DNA of 64,000 nt, from contig NZ_JADGMQ010000012.1 of the NCBI RefSeq assembly GCF_016124105.1, positions 62,001 through 126,000 on the forward strand, in the 5' to 3' direction. The notes beneath the pieces are model-generated. The model was given only the letters and a program-made list of their open reading frames with translations. It ran no database searches and had not been told where the DNA came from. The number at the start of each line of letters is the position of its first letter. The first letter of the stretch is position 1. Source of the DNA: Aquamicrobium zhengzhouense (GTDB lineage Bacteria > Pseudomonadota > Alphaproteobacteria > Rhizobiales > Rhizobiaceae). Both the position numbers and the translations under genes were made by a program. Positions 8,884-19,654 of this stretch are shown piece by piece.

Positions 8884-10284
8884 CTAGACTTGGGTCGCCC
8901 TTGTCAGACGGCCGATATGATCTTCCACCATTTTGGGGTCCGATGGAAGCACTGTAAACTTCTCATCCCGCTCCATCAAATTGCCGAGCCAATGCGGTAG
9001 GGCCGGGGATACATCTGCGGCCTGTTCTACCGCTGCCGGAAACTTGGCCGGATGTGCCGTTGAAAGCACGATCATCGGCGCGTCCGACTTTGCCTGCTCG
9101 CGCGCAACCTTGATGGCGGTCGCGGTGTGCGGGTCGGCCAGATAACCGGAAGCATCGAGGACGCTGCGGATCGTGGCAGCCGTTTCATCCATCGATGAGC
9201 GTCCGGCAGAGAATTCAGCGCGGATGCGCTCTAGCTCGTCTGCGGCAATCGTGAACTGTCCCGACTGCTTCAGGCTTTGCATGTAACGAATGACCGTGTC
9301 CGCGTTGCGGCCAGCAGCTTCGAACAGGAGGCGCTCGAAATTGGAAGAGACCTGGATGTCCATCGACGGAGAGGTCGTCTCGATGACACCGCGCGTCTCA
9401 TAAGTGCCGGTTGCCAGTGTGCGGGCCAGAATGTCGTTGTCGTTGGTGGCGATGACCAGCTTCTCGATCGGCAGGCCCATGCGCTTGGCTGCATAACCGG
9501 CAAAGATGTCGCCGAAATTGCCGGTCGGTACGGTAAACGAGACTGGGCGGTCGGGCGCACCAACCGAAAGGGCTGACGAGAAATAATAGACGATCTGGGC
9601 CATGATTCGGGCCCAGTTGATCGAGTTGACGCCCGCGAGCTGGACGCGATCGCGGAAGGCATGGTTGTTGAACATGCCCTTGACGATGTCCTGGCAGTCG
9701 TCAAAATTACCCTCGACCGCGATGGCATGGACGTTGGATGCGGTGGAAGCGGTCATCTGTCGCTGCTGGACCGGCGAAACGCGGTTATGCGGGAACAGGA
9801 TGAAGATGTCGGTGCGATCGCGTCCGCCAAAGGCTTCGATTGCTGCGCCGCCGGTGTCGCCGGACGTCGCACCTGCAATGGTCGCACGCTGTCCGCGCTC
9901 GGCAAGGACATGGTCCATCAGACGCGCCAGGAGTTGCATCGCAACGTCCTTGAATGCGAGCGTCGGGCCGTGGAACAGCTCGAGCACATACTCGTTCGCA
10001 CCAGTCTGGACGATCGGGCAGACCGCGTCGTGCCTGAAGGTCGCGTATGCCTCGTGGACGATACGGGAGAAGGTTTCGGCCTCGATCTCGCCTTCCACGA
10101 AGGGGGTGAGGAGGCGGACGGCGAGCTCAGGGTATGACAGACCACGCAGCGAACGAATCTCGTTCGCAGTCAGGGTCGGCCATTCAGCCGGTACGTAAAG
10201 ACCGCCATCGCGAGCCAGCCCTGCCAGCAATACATCGCGAAATCCGAGTTCGGGCGCGCTGCCCCTGGTGCTCACATAGCGCAT
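8884..10284 (-). CDS. thrC: Threonine synthase
   Basis: Encodes 466 residues. PLP enzyme converting O-phosphohomoserine to threonine. The start at 10284 (MRYVSTRGSAPELGF) is the canonical threonine-synthase N-terminus; an upstream ATG at 10335 would add 17 non-conserved residues. The PLP lysine is K112 in GPTLAFKDVAMQ, and the phosphate-binding ATSGDTGGAA loop follows. It is the first gene of the minus-strand operon thrC, M16 peptidase, rimJ-like, EAL protein. Confidence 0.95.
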   Translation of the reverse strand: MRYVSTRGSAPELGFRDVLLAGLARDGGLYVPAEWPTLTANEIRSLRGLSYPELAVRLLTPFVEGEIEAETFSRIVHEAYATFRHDAVCPIVQTGANEYVLELFHGPTLAFKDVAMQLLARLMDHVLAERGQRATIAGATSGDTGGAAIEAFGGRDRTDIFILFPHNRVSPVQQRQMTASTASNVHAIAVEGNFDDCQDIVKGMFNNHAFRDRVQLAGVNSINWARIMAQIVYYFSSALSVGAPDRPVSFTVPTGNFGDIFAGYAAKRMGLPIEKLVIATNDNDILARTLATGTYETRGVIETTSPSMDIQVSSNFERLLFEAAGRNADTVIRYMQSLKQSGQFTIAADELERIRAEFSAGRSSMDETAATIRSVLDASGYLADPHTATAIKVAREQAKSDAPMIVLSTAHPAKFPAAVEQAADVSPALPHWLGNLMERDEKFTVLPSDPKMVEDHIGRLTRATQV

Positions 10285-10403
10285 AGTGGACTGTCCATTT
10301 TGTCGTCGACGATGATCGATGGGTAAAAACCGCAAACGCCCCGTCGCATTTTCGTTGCTGCGTTGATATAGAACGGCAGCTTTGCTGGAGGGAAGTGCAG
10401 TTT

Positions 10404-10979
10404 ATGGTGGCACCAGTATCTGGACGCGGCTCGGCCGCAGTTTTTACCGTTATAGGCCTGGCGCTCGCCCTTTCCGGCTGCCAGAGCAATCCGTTGTCTG
10501 TTCTGGGCGGAGGTAGCAGCGAACCGCAGCAGGTGCAAACTCTTCCTGAAGGGAAGGTGACGCAAGAGGAGCTTCTTGCCTATTGCCCGGCAGTATCGAT
10601 GCGCGAGCTCAGGGCTGTACACGATACGTATCAGCGTGGTGGCGATGGCGATGCCTCGAAACTGGTTTACCGCGCGACGTTGGCAGACGCGACGCGCGCC
10701 TGCACCTATGGCGGCGGCATGACCAATCTGACGATCGCCGTTGCCGGTCGTGTAATTCCAGGTCCGGCAGGTGCTGTCGGTACCGCCCAGCTTCCGCTTC
10801 AGCTGACCGTTTACCGGGACAATGAAGTCATTCAGGACAAGACGGTGAACCACCCGGTCGCGATTGCCGACACTGTCGGTGCAACCCAATTCGTGCTCAC
10901 CGATACGACAATCTCGATTCCGAACCCGCAAGAGCGCAACATTCGCGTCCTTGTCGGCTTCAACCCGCCGAAGCGATAG
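10404..10979 (+). CDS. Conserved hypothetical lipoprotein
   Basis: Encodes 191 residues. The N-terminus has a hydrophobic segment followed by the lipobox ALSGC, with the lipidated cysteine at C26, so it should be anchored to a membrane. The mature part begins with a Ser/Gly-rich linker and then a compact domain with two further cysteines (in AYCPAVS and ACTYGG). I do not recognise the domain. ATG at 10404 is chosen because GGAGGG at 10387-10392 sits 11 bases upstream; a GTG at 10395 would be too close. It is divergent from thrC and followed by a hairpin. Confidence 0.75.
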   Translation: MVAPVSGRGSAAVFTVIGLALALSGCQSNPLSVLGGGSSEPQQVQTLPEGKVTQEELLAYCPAVSMRELRAVHDTYQRGGDGDASKLVYRATLADATRACTYGGGMTNLTIAVAGRVIPGPAGAVGTAQLPLQLTVYRDNEVIQDKTVNHPVAIADTVGATQFVLTDTTISIPNPQERNIRVLVGFNPPKR

Positions 10980-10987
10980 CACTTCGC

Positions 10988-11030
10988 GCTGAGCATTTCC
11001 GCGAGTTGCATATCGTCGGAGATGCTCAGC
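10988..11030. terminator. Terminator-like hairpin between convergent genes
   Basis: Inverted repeat with GCTGAGCAT (10988-10996) facing ATGCTCAGC (11022-11030), extended inward to about 14 pairs including one G-T. It lies between the convergent lipoprotein and HAD genes. No T-tract is present. Confidence 0.5.
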
Positions 11031-11038
11031 AGCTTCAA

Positions 11039-11746
11039 TCAAGCGCCTTCCGACCATTCTGAAAGGGCAGCGAGCACTGCCGGGAAATCTGCCCAGCGGT
11101 GGATGACCGTTTCCGCTCCAGCTTCAGTGAGAAGATCCGCGTGGCCCGGATGCGTGTGGGACGCACCGGTAAAGCCGATCACGCGCATACCTGCTGCCCT
11201 TGCGCCCGCGATCCCGTGCACTGAATCCTCGATCACGAAGCAACGCTTGGGTGCTGCTTCCATCTTTTCAGCTGCGTAAAGGAATACGTCAGGAGCCGGC
11301 TTTGGTTTGGCCGAAGGCGTGTCGAGGGGCGAAAAGATCGTGTTCTCGAAGAAGGGCAGGAGCCTCGTCTTCGTGAGCATCATCTCCAGCCGCTTCTGGC
11401 CAGAGTTCGAACAGATGCAGCGCCTGGTAGTCACAGAGGCAACTGCTGCGTGGACACCTTCGATTGCCTTGAGCTCAGCGGCAAGCCGACGATCAACGAG
11501 CTTTTCTGCCTCGTCGATCATGGTTGCCTGGAAGAGTTGTGACGATTCCTGCTCGATGCGCAGCATCATCTCCTTGAAGGTGAGGCCGGCATAAGCCCGT
11601 GCGAGATCTTCGGCTTCTATCGGAAAACCGGCTTTCGTCAGAAGGTCCGCTTCGACGCGGGCCGCGACGATCTCTGAATCAACAAGTACGCCATCGCAGT
11701 CGAATATGACGAGATCGATTCCTGACACTGGCGCTACTCCAAGCAT
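11039..11746 (-). CDS. HAD-superfamily hydrolase (phosphoglycolate-phosphatase/CbbY-like)
   Basis: Encodes 235 residues. Motif I is DLVIFDCDGVLVDSE with nucleophile D16 and D18, the later motif is FVIEDSVHGI, and the Lys region is KPKPAPDVFL. These are typical of HAD subfamily IA phosphatases and phosphomutases. Start at 11746 is preferred because the in-frame extension to 11812 does not look like HAD sequence. The substrate cannot be told from sequence. It is divergent from ccrM. Confidence 0.83.
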   Translation of the reverse strand: MLGVAPVSGIDLVIFDCDGVLVDSEIVAARVEADLLTKAGFPIEAEDLARAYAGLTFKEMMLRIEQESSQLFQATMIDEAEKLVDRRLAAELKAIEGVHAAVASVTTRRCICSNSGQKRLEMMLTKTRLLPFFENTIFSPLDTPSAKPKPAPDVFLYAAEKMEAAPKRCFVIEDSVHGIAGARAAGMRVIGFTGASHTHPGHADLLTEAGAETVIHRWADFPAVLAALSEWSEGA

Positions 11747-11818
11747 GTTCACGGTGCAGCCGCGCGGCTTACACCATGCGGGTCGCTCCGGCAAATTCCA
11801 AAGGTTCACCAAAAATTT

Positions 11819-13007
<1,189 letters not shown>

Positions 13008-13029
13008 GGCACTGCTCAACCCGAACAAA

Positions 13030-13054
13030 AAAGGCCGCCTGAGTTGCGGCCTTT
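13030..13054. terminator. Bidirectional intrinsic terminator
   Basis: Perfect 9-bp stem AAAGGCCGC (13030-13038) and GCGGCCTTT (13046-13054) with a 7-base loop. Flanking A and T runs serve both the ccrM and the convergent HAD/mutY transcripts. Confidence 0.75.
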
Positions 13055-13061
13055 CTGCTTT

Positions 13062-13670
13062 TCAGAGGACCCCGTAGCGAACGAGGTCAGCGCGAAAAGT
13101 TGCGCTGTCCGAGTACAGAACCGCGTTCCATCCGGCAGCTCTGGCCCCTTCAACATTGGGAGCACTGTCATCCACGAAGAGCGTAGCCGACGGCGTGAGC
13201 CCGAACGTATCTGCGTGCAGCCGGTAGATCGCCTGATCCGGCTTGATCAGCTTGACGTCGCCTGAAACGGTCACGCCGCGCGGCTTCTTCAGAAAGGGGA
13301 ACATTTCCTTCGCCTCGGCAAAGGTATCGCTCGCGAAGTTCGTGAGCATTGTCACGTCGCGACCGTCGGCAATCAGTTCCTCCAGGATTTCGACAGTGGC
13401 GTCATATGCGTGCGGCACCATCTCGGCCCAGTGCCGACGGAAGCTGCGGATCAGCTCTTCCTTGTCGGGATGTTCGGCGATGAGCACGGCTTCCGCCTCA
13501 TCCCACCTTCGTCCGCGGTCCTGCTCGAGGTTCCATTCATGCGTGCAGACTGTCGAGAAGAATGCAGCCCTTTCACCATCGTCGGGGATCAATCGCCGAA
13601 AGGGCAGATTGGGATCGTAGTGGATCAGCACCTTGCCAATATCAAACACGATGTGACGAATCTCGCTCAT
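13062..13670 (-). CDS. HAD-superfamily phosphatase, subfamily IA (YihX-like)
   Basis: Encodes 202 residues. The first motif reads FDIGKVLIHYDP with nucleophile D10; the second acidic position is Gly, as is usual for the YihX-like DxG group. The later motifs are MLTNFA, LIKPDQAIY and LFVDDSAPNVEGA. Its ATG overlaps the mutY stop by 4 bases (ATGA), so it is translated with mutY. Substrate unknown; sugar phosphates are usual for relatives. Confidence 0.82.
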   Translation of the reverse strand: MSEIRHIVFDIGKVLIHYDPNLPFRRLIPDDGERAAFFSTVCTHEWNLEQDRGRRWDEAEAVLIAEHPDKEELIRSFRRHWAEMVPHAYDATVEILEELIADGRDVTMLTNFASDTFAEAKEMFPFLKKPRGVTVSGDVKLIKPDQAIYRLHADTFGLTPSATLFVDDSAPNVEGARAAGWNAVLYSDSATFRADLVRYGVL

Positions 13671-14785
13671 GCCGTTCCTTTCCGATCAGGCCGCTTCTTG
13701 GTGGCCCCTGGTATGGCTGCCTCGATTGCCTTCTTCATGACAGTTGGGAGCGCTTCTCCGGGGATCTGCTCGGGGGGAGACCACCAAGCGTCCGGGACAG
13801 CGGGCAACTCCTTGATGTCAGCCCGCCAGACGGTAAGCGCCAGTTCGAAATGAGTGAAGACGTGTCGAATGGCACCGGCAGGGCGCCATTCGGCGGCAAA
13901 GGGGGCCGCCTCGATTGTGGTGGCCCCATCCTGCCTAGAGTTCCAGTCGCTCGTGGGTGGCTCGCTCATTCCGCCGAGCAAACCTGATTCGGGGCGGGTT
14001 CGCAGGAGGATTGCACCATCGTCGCGCACGGCAATAAACGCCGCGCCCTGCCTTAACGGTTTCGCCTTCTTCGCGGCCTTGGCCGGATAAATTTCGGGAT
14101 CGCCATTTGCCAGCGCGGCGCAATGCTCCTTAATCGGACACAGCATGCATTTGGGTCGTTTCGGCGAGCAGATCGTTGCGCCAAGATCCATCATCGCCTG
14201 GGCAAAATCGCCCGGCCGGTCAAAGGGAAGAATCTCCGTGACGCGCTGCTTTATCTCGATCTTCGCTGCGGGTAGCGGGGTTGCAATCGCATAGAGCCGG
14301 GAGATCACCCGCTCGATGTTGCCGTCGACCACGGCGGCGGGACGGTTGAAGGCGATAGAAGCGATTGCAGCAGCCGTATACGGGCCGATGCCGGGCAATG
14401 AGCGCAGCTGTTCCTCAGTCTCGGGAAACACACCCGCGTACTGAGTTGCGATTGTTTCGGCGCAAGCCTTCAAGTTTCGGGCTCGAGAATAGTAGCCAAG
14501 GCCAGCCCACGCACGCATCACGTCAGAATTATCTGCCGCGGCCAACGCAAACACATCCGGCCATTGCTCGACGAAAGCCGTGAAGTAGGATTTGACGGCC
14601 TCAACTGTTGTCTGCTGAAGCATGACCTCTGAAAGCCAGATGCAGTAGGGATCTGGCCGCACGCCTAGTTTCAGGTCACGCGGAGGCACTCGCCATGGTA
14701 ATTCACGATGGTGCGCGTCGTACCAATCAAGCAATGCCGATGCGACCTGATTTGCGCCGCGATTGATGCTAGGGTGCGCCTTCAT
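13667..14785 (-). CDS. mutY: A/G-specific adenine DNA glycosylase
   Basis: Encodes 372 residues. It removes adenine mispaired with 8-oxoguanine. It has the catalytic E53 in SEVMLQQT, the helix-hairpin-helix LPGIGPYTA, D154 in VVDGN and a complete [4Fe-4S] loop with spacing C-X6-C-X2-C-X5-C. The C-terminal NUDIX-like 8-oxoG recognition domain follows (around residues 245-360). It is divergent from the DUF721 gene over a 33-base gap, which must hold both promoters. Confidence 0.95.
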   Translation of the reverse strand: MKAHPSINRGANQVASALLDWYDAHHRELPWRVPPRDLKLGVRPDPYCIWLSEVMLQQTTVEAVKSYFTAFVEQWPDVFALAAADNSDVMRAWAGLGYYSRARNLKACAETIATQYAGVFPETEEQLRSLPGIGPYTAAAIASIAFNRPAAVVDGNIERVISRLYAIATPLPAAKIEIKQRVTEILPFDRPGDFAQAMMDLGATICSPKRPKCMLCPIKEHCAALANGDPEIYPAKAAKKAKPLRQGAAFIAVRDDGAILLRTRPESGLLGGMSEPPTSDWNSRQDGATTIEAAPFAAEWRPAGAIRHVFTHFELALTVWRADIKELPAVPDAWWSPPEQIPGEALPTVMKKAIEAAIPGATKKRPDRKGTA

Positions 14786-14818
14786 TCATTACTCGACTGA
14801 CCGCAATGGAGAAAGCTC

Positions 14819-15313
14819 ATGGCAGGGAAACGCCACCGCGGCAATGCTGTGCCCGTTAGCGATCTGGCCGCGGGCGTCCTCGATCCGCTGCTGCGCAAGC
14901 GTGCCGGCATCAATATCGGGCTGCTCCAGTCCTGGGAAGAAATAGCAGGTCCCCGCCTTGCTGCGGTCACGCGACCGGAAAAGATCGTCTGGCCGCGCAG
15001 GCTGCGCGAGGACGATCCGTTCGAACCGGCAACGCTGGTCGTTGCCTGCGATGGCTCTGCCGCTTTTCGCCTGCAGCATGAGACGGGCGAAATAATTGCG
15101 CGTGTGAACGCGTTTCTTGGGTTCATGGCGGTAGCGAGGATCAAGATCGTACAGAAGTCGGTAGCGCCGCCGGTAAAGCCGAAACCCAAGCTGCGGCCCT
15201 TGAGCGGTGCGGAACAACAGATGATCGACGGCATGGTCGACGGGATCGAGGACGAGGGACTGCGCCAGTCGCTGGCAAATCTCGGGCGCTCGATGCTGGG
15301 CGAGCGACGCTGA
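14819..15313 (+). CDS. DUF721 / DciA-like protein
   Basis: Encodes 164 residues. The N-terminal 100 residues match the DUF721 pattern (VSDLAAGVLDPLLRKRAG, SWEEIAGPRLAAVTRPEKI, LVVACDGSAAFRLQHE). This domain is found in DciA, the helicase operator of bacteria lacking DnaC/DnaI. A role in replicative helicase loading is inferred from family. It precedes the DsbA-like gene and smc on the same strand, an arrangement also known in other Rhizobiales. Confidence 0.82.
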   Translation: MAGKRHRGNAVPVSDLAAGVLDPLLRKRAGINIGLLQSWEEIAGPRLAAVTRPEKIVWPRRLREDDPFEPATLVVACDGSAAFRLQHETGEIIARVNAFLGFMAVARIKIVQKSVAPPVKPKPKLRPLSGAEQQMIDGMVDGIEDEGLRQSLANLGRSMLGERR

Positions 15314-15442
15314 GCCTGCGCTCTTTCGCGCTTTCGTGAACATTGGCGAGCGCGATTAGATTGGAAACCAATGAGATTTGTCCTATTCGGCTTCTATAGA
15401 ATTCAGAGCGACGTCTCAAATTTGTCCGTTAACAGGTGATTT

Positions 15443-16138
15443 ATGACCGGTATTCTCTCGCGCAGGACAGTTCTTGGTTCGCTGGCAGCCGTATCGGCGG
15501 CCTCTTTGCTGGCTGCTTGCAGTGATTCCAACAGTGGAAGTGCACAGGCGCAAACCACGACCGGTTCGACCTCCAACGTTCCCTCGCCAAGCGGGAAAGT
15601 TGATATGACAAAGGTGCTGGCCGAAGGCTCGCTCCCCGATAAGGTTATTGGCAATGATGACGCGCCGATCACCATCGTCGAATATGCCTCGATGACCTGC
15701 GGACATTGCGCAAATTTCCATCGCAACACACTGCCGGAGATCAAGAAAAACTATATCGACAGCGGCAAGGCGCGTTTGATTCTTCGCGAATTCCCGTTTG
15801 ATCCGCGCGCAGAAGCCGGCTTCATGCTTGCGCGTTGTGCCGACGACAAATATTTTGCGATGATCGACGTGCTGTTCCAGCAGCAGCAGAACTGGGCTGG
15901 TGTTGAAAATGCGCGTGATGCGCTGCTTCAGATTGCCCGACTCGGCGGTTTTTCACAGGAGTCCTTTGAGGCCTGCTTGACGGACCAGAACCTTCTGGAT
16001 CAAGTCAGACAGGTACGGGACCGCGGCGCAAAGGAATTCAACGTCGATTCCACGCCCACCTTCTTCATCAACGGAAACGTTTACAAGGGGGCACTGAGGG
16101 TTGAGGAGATGTCTGCCATCCTCGACAGCATGCTCTAG
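15443..16138 (+). CDS. DsbA-family thiol-disulfide oxidoreductase lipoprotein
   Basis: Encodes 231 residues. The N-terminus combines twin arginines (SRRTVLGSL) with a lipobox (LLAAC, cysteine 26), so it looks like an exported lipoprotein, perhaps by the Tat route. A Ser/Thr-rich linker leads to a thioredoxin-fold domain with the active-site pair C86-G-H-C89 and the cis-Pro segment STPTFFINGN. It resembles the DsbA/BdbD group that forms or isomerises disulfides in the periplasm. It is 57 bases upstream of smc. Confidence 0.88.
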   Translation: MTGILSRRTVLGSLAAVSAASLLAACSDSNSGSAQAQTTTGSTSNVPSPSGKVDMTKVLAEGSLPDKVIGNDDAPITIVEYASMTCGHCANFHRNTLPEIKKNYIDSGKARLILREFPFDPRAEAGFMLARCADDKYFAMIDVLFQQQQNWAGVENARDALLQIARLGGFSQESFEACLTDQNLLDQVRQVRDRGAKEFNVDSTPTFFINGNVYKGALRVEEMSAILDSML

Positions 16139-16195
16139 TCGCACATCAACTGCGACAGCGTTTTCGCGCGCGCCGAATCTTGAAGAGGCGCGCGC

Positions 16196-19100
16196 ATGAA
16201 ATTTTCCCGGCTTCGCCTTCTTGGCTTCAAATCTTTCGTAGAGCCTAGCGAGTTCGTCATCGAGAGGGGACTGACCGGCGTTGTCGGCCCCAACGGCTGC
16301 GGCAAGTCCAATCTCGTCGAAGCGTTGCGCTGGGTGATGGGCGAAAGCTCGTACAAGAATATGCGCGCGTCCGGCATGGACGACGTCATTTTCTCCGGCT
16401 CGGCCACGCGCCCCGCACGTAATACCGCCGAAGTCACCCTTTTCCTCGACAATACGGATCGCAGCGCCCCGCCCGCTTTCAACGATGCGGATGAGCTGCA
16501 GGTCTCCCGCCGCATTGAGCGCGAGGCGGGTTCTGTCTATCGCATCAACGGCAAGGAAGCGCGCGCAAAGGATGTGCAGCTTCTCTTTGCTGACCAGTCG
16601 ACTGGCGCGCGCTCCCCGTCAATGGTGGGGCAGGGGCGGATCGGCGAGCTGATTCAGGCAAAGCCACAGGCCCGTCGCGCTCTTCTGGAAGAGGCAGCCG
16701 GTATCTCCGGGCTCTACACGCGTCGCCATGAGGCAGAGCTTCGGCTGCGCGCCGCCGAACAAAATCTGGAGCGCCTTGATGACGTCGTGGGCGAGCTCGA
16801 GAGCCAGATAGAGAGCCTCAAACGTCAGGCGCGCCAGGCTACGCGCTTCCGCAATCTTTCTGCGGAAATCCGCAAGGCGGAAGCGATTGTTCTGCACCTG
16901 CGCTGGTCGCAGGCAAAAGCACAGGAAGCTGAGGCAAAATCGGCCCTATCCGCTGCGACGGTGCTCGTCGGTGACCGGGCGGCCGCGCAGATGAGCGCAG
17001 CGCGCGAACAGGCGATCGGTGCACATCATCTGCCAAAGCTACGAGATGAAGCTGTTGCGGCGGCTGCAACCGTTCAACGGCTGACAATCGCCAAGACCCA
17101 GCTGGAAGACGAAGCAAGCAGAATGCGGGCGCGTGCCGCAGAGCTGCAGAAGCGACTTTCGCAGTTCGACGATGATATTGCCCGCGAAGAACGCATGGTT
17201 CGCGACAATTCCGAGGTGCTCGCGCGCCTCGATGAGGAAGAGCGAGCGCTGAACGCGGAGGATGCCGGATCGAGCGAGCGGGAAGCTCAGACGCGGGCCG
17301 AGTTTGAAGAGGCTCAGGCGCGTCTTTCCGCCAGTGAAGCGGCACTCGCCAAGCTGACTTCCGAGCGCGCAGAGGCGGCAGCAACGCGGGCGCAGGCTGA
17401 GCGCGCGCTGCGCGATTCGACGGAGCGCCGCGACCGGCTGATGCGTCAGCTCTCCGAGATCGACCGCGAAGCGTCGGAGATTTCGGGCCAGATTGTTGCC
17501 CTCGCTGATCCGGCTGAAAAGCGGGAGCTTGCTGAAGAAGCCGAAGAAAGAGCGGTTCACGCGGAAGAAGCAGTCGCAATTGCCGAGGAGGCGGTAGCGG
17601 AGGCCCGAGAAGCAGAAGCGGCGGCACGACCGCCACTTGCGGAGGCGCGGGCCAGGCTTCAGGGCGTTGAAACGGAGGCGCGGACCCTTGCCAAGATGCT
17701 CAGCGCGGTTTCTGGCGAAGGCTTTCCGGCGGTCCTTGATGAGGTCCGTGTCGAGCGCGGCTATGAGACCGCATTTGGTGCGGCTTTAGGCGAGGACATT
17801 GATCTGCCGCTCGACCCCGGCGCGCCTGCGCATTGGGGCGAAGTCGAGCCGATGGAGCGTGACCCGGCCCTTCCTGCGGGCGTCCAGCTTCTTTCCGAGA
17901 TGGTACGTGGGCCGAAGCAATTGGCGCGTCGCCTCGCGCAGATTGGCATTTGTGACGATGCACAGGGTCCGGAACTGCAGCGGCAACTCCAGGTCGGGCA
18001 GGTCCTTGTCAGCCGCAGCGGAGCTGTCTGGCGTTGGGACGGAGTAACGGCTTCTGCGGACGCACCGACAGCCGCTGCGCTGCGGCTTGCTCAGAAAAAC
18101 CGCCTCGCAGAACTTGAAATCGAAGCGCAGGAAGCGGCGGATGCGCTGAACTTCGCCGATGAAGGCCTCGCCAAGGCTGAAGCACGCGTGCGGCAGGCGG
18201 TCGACGAGGAAAGACGCGCCAGGGAAGCGCTTCGCGAGGCGCAGCGTCTCGCAGGTGAAGCGCGCGATGCGCTCGCCCGAGCCGAAAAGGCTTCGGGGGA
18301 ACTGTCGAGCCGACGCGATGCGCTGGTAGATGCGCGTGAACGGCTGGCAGAGACTGCCTCCGAGGCTGCGGAGAGCGTGGAAGAGGCACAGATGGCGCTG
18401 GAAGATGCGCCGGACCTTACCGAGTTGCAGTTGCAGCTTGAGCGCCTTGCACGCGATGTCTCCGAAGACCGCGCACGCCTCGCCGATGCGCGCGCGGCCC
18501 ACGAGGGCCTTGGGCGGGAAGCCGAAGCACGCACCCGGCGCCTTGCAGCTATCCTGCTGGAACGCAAATCCTGGATCGAGCGTGCCAGCAATGCCGACAG
18601 ACAGATCGAATCGCTGCGTGAGCGGCGTGCGGAGGCCGAAGCCGAATACGAGGCTCTGGCAGAAGCCCCGGACGAAATTGACGAGCGCCGTCGCGGCCTG
18701 ATGTCGGAGCTTTCTAAAGCCGAGTCTGCACAGCGCGAGGCGGCAGACAAACTCCAGATAGCCGAAACGAAGCAGGCCGCTGCCGACAAGGCGGCCGCCG
18801 ACGCTATTCAGGCTCTGTCGGAGGCCAGAGAGGCGAGGGGGCGCGCAGAAGAGCGGCTGACTGCCGCCGACGAACGGCGAAAGGAAGCCGAGGCACGTAT
18901 TCAGGAAGTGCTGAACGTGCCGGCACATCTGGTGCTGAAGCATGCAGGGCTCGATGCTGACGCCCCTCTTCCGGATATAGGGGAGACCGAGCGCAATCTC
19001 GAGCGTTTGAAGATTGAGCGTGAACGGCTTGGCGCGGTCAATCTGCGTGCTGAAGAGGAACAGCGCGAACTCGTCGAGCGGCATGGCACGATCATCTCGG

Positions 19101-19654
19101 AACGTGAAGATGTGATCGAGGCGATCCGCAAGCTGAGGCAGGCGATCCAGAGCCTCAACCGAGAGGGACGCGAACGATTGCTGGCCGCGTTTGAGGTGGT
19201 CAATACGCAGTTCCAGCGACTGTTCACCCACCTCTTTGGCGGAGGAACTGCCGAACTGCAGCTGATCGAATCCGACGATCCGTTGGAAGCGGGGCTCGAG
19301 ATTCTCGCTCGTCCGCCGGGCAAGAAGCCGCAGACTATGACCCTGCTTTCGGGCGGAGAGCAGGCACTCACTGCGATGGCGCTGATATTTGCGGTGTTCC
19401 TGACGAACCCCGCACCAATCTGCGTGCTGGACGAGGTGGATGCCCCGCTTGATGACCATAATGTCGAGCGCTTCTGCAACCTGATGGACGAAATGGCCTC
19501 ATCGACGGAGACGCGTTTCGTCGTCATCACTCACAACCCGATCACGATGGCGCGGATGAACCGGCTCTTTGGTGTGACCATGGCAGAGCAGGGCGTCAGC
19601 CAGCTGGTATCAGTCGACCTGGAGACGGCGGCAGAACTCGCCGAGGCAAGCTAA
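16196..19654 (+). CDS. smc: Chromosome segregation protein SMC
   Basis: Encodes 1152 residues, normal for bacterial SMC. The head ATPase has Walker A GPNGCGKS at residues 31-38 and, at the C-terminus, signature LLSGGEQALTAMAL with Walker B VLDEVDAPLDD. Between them are two long Ala/Glu/Arg-rich coiled coils separated by the hinge region (around residues 500-620, with GFPAVLDEVRVERGYETAFGAALG). It works with ScpA/ScpB in condensing and segregating the chromosome; those genes are not in the window. Confidence 0.96.
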   Translation: MKFSRLRLLGFKSFVEPSEFVIERGLTGVVGPNGCGKSNLVEALRWVMGESSYKNMRASGMDDVIFSGSATRPARNTAEVTLFLDNTDRSAPPAFNDADELQVSRRIEREAGSVYRINGKEARAKDVQLLFADQSTGARSPSMVGQGRIGELIQAKPQARRALLEEAAGISGLYTRRHEAELRLRAAEQNLERLDDVVGELESQIESLKRQARQATRFRNLSAEIRKAEAIVLHLRWSQAKAQEAEAKSALSAATVLVGDRAAAQMSAAREQAIGAHHLPKLRDEAVAAAATVQRLTIAKTQLEDEASRMRARAAELQKRLSQFDDDIAREERMVRDNSEVLARLDEEERALNAEDAGSSEREAQTRAEFEEAQARLSASEAALAKLTSERAEAAATRAQAERALRDSTERRDRLMRQLSEIDREASEISGQIVALADPAEKRELAEEAEERAVHAEEAVAIAEEAVAEAREAEAAARPPLAEARARLQGVETEARTLAKMLSAVSGEGFPAVLDEVRVERGYETAFGAALGEDIDLPLDPGAPAHWGEVEPMERDPALPAGVQLLSEMVRGPKQLARRLAQIGICDDAQGPELQRQLQVGQVLVSRSGAVWRWDGVTASADAPTAAALRLAQKNRLAELEIEAQEAADALNFADEGLAKAEARVRQAVDEERRAREALREAQRLAGEARDALARAEKASGELSSRRDALVDARERLAETASEAAESVEEAQMALEDAPDLTELQLQLERLARDVSEDRARLADARAAHEGLGREAEARTRRLAAILLERKSWIERASNADRQIESLRERRAEAEAEYEALAEAPDEIDERRRGLMSELSKAESAQREAADKLQIAETKQAAADKAAADAIQALSEAREARGRAEERLTAADERRKEAEARIQEVLNVPAHLVLKHAGLDADAPLPDIGETERNLERLKIERERLGAVNLRAEEEQRELVERHGTIISEREDVIEAIRKLRQAIQSLNREGRERLLAAFEVVNTQFQRLFTHLFGGGTAELQLIESDDPLEAGLEILARPPGKKPQTMTLLSGGEQALTAMALIFAVFLTNPAPICVLDEVDAPLDDHNVERFCNLMDEMASSTETRFVVITHNPITMARMNRLFGVTMAEQGVSQLVSVDLETAAELAEAS

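Noticed and set aside
17786-19459. 557-residue open frame antisense to smc
   Set aside because: It lies wholly inside smc on the other strand. Long antisense frames arise from the strong GC bias at third positions, and the translation shows no domain motif.
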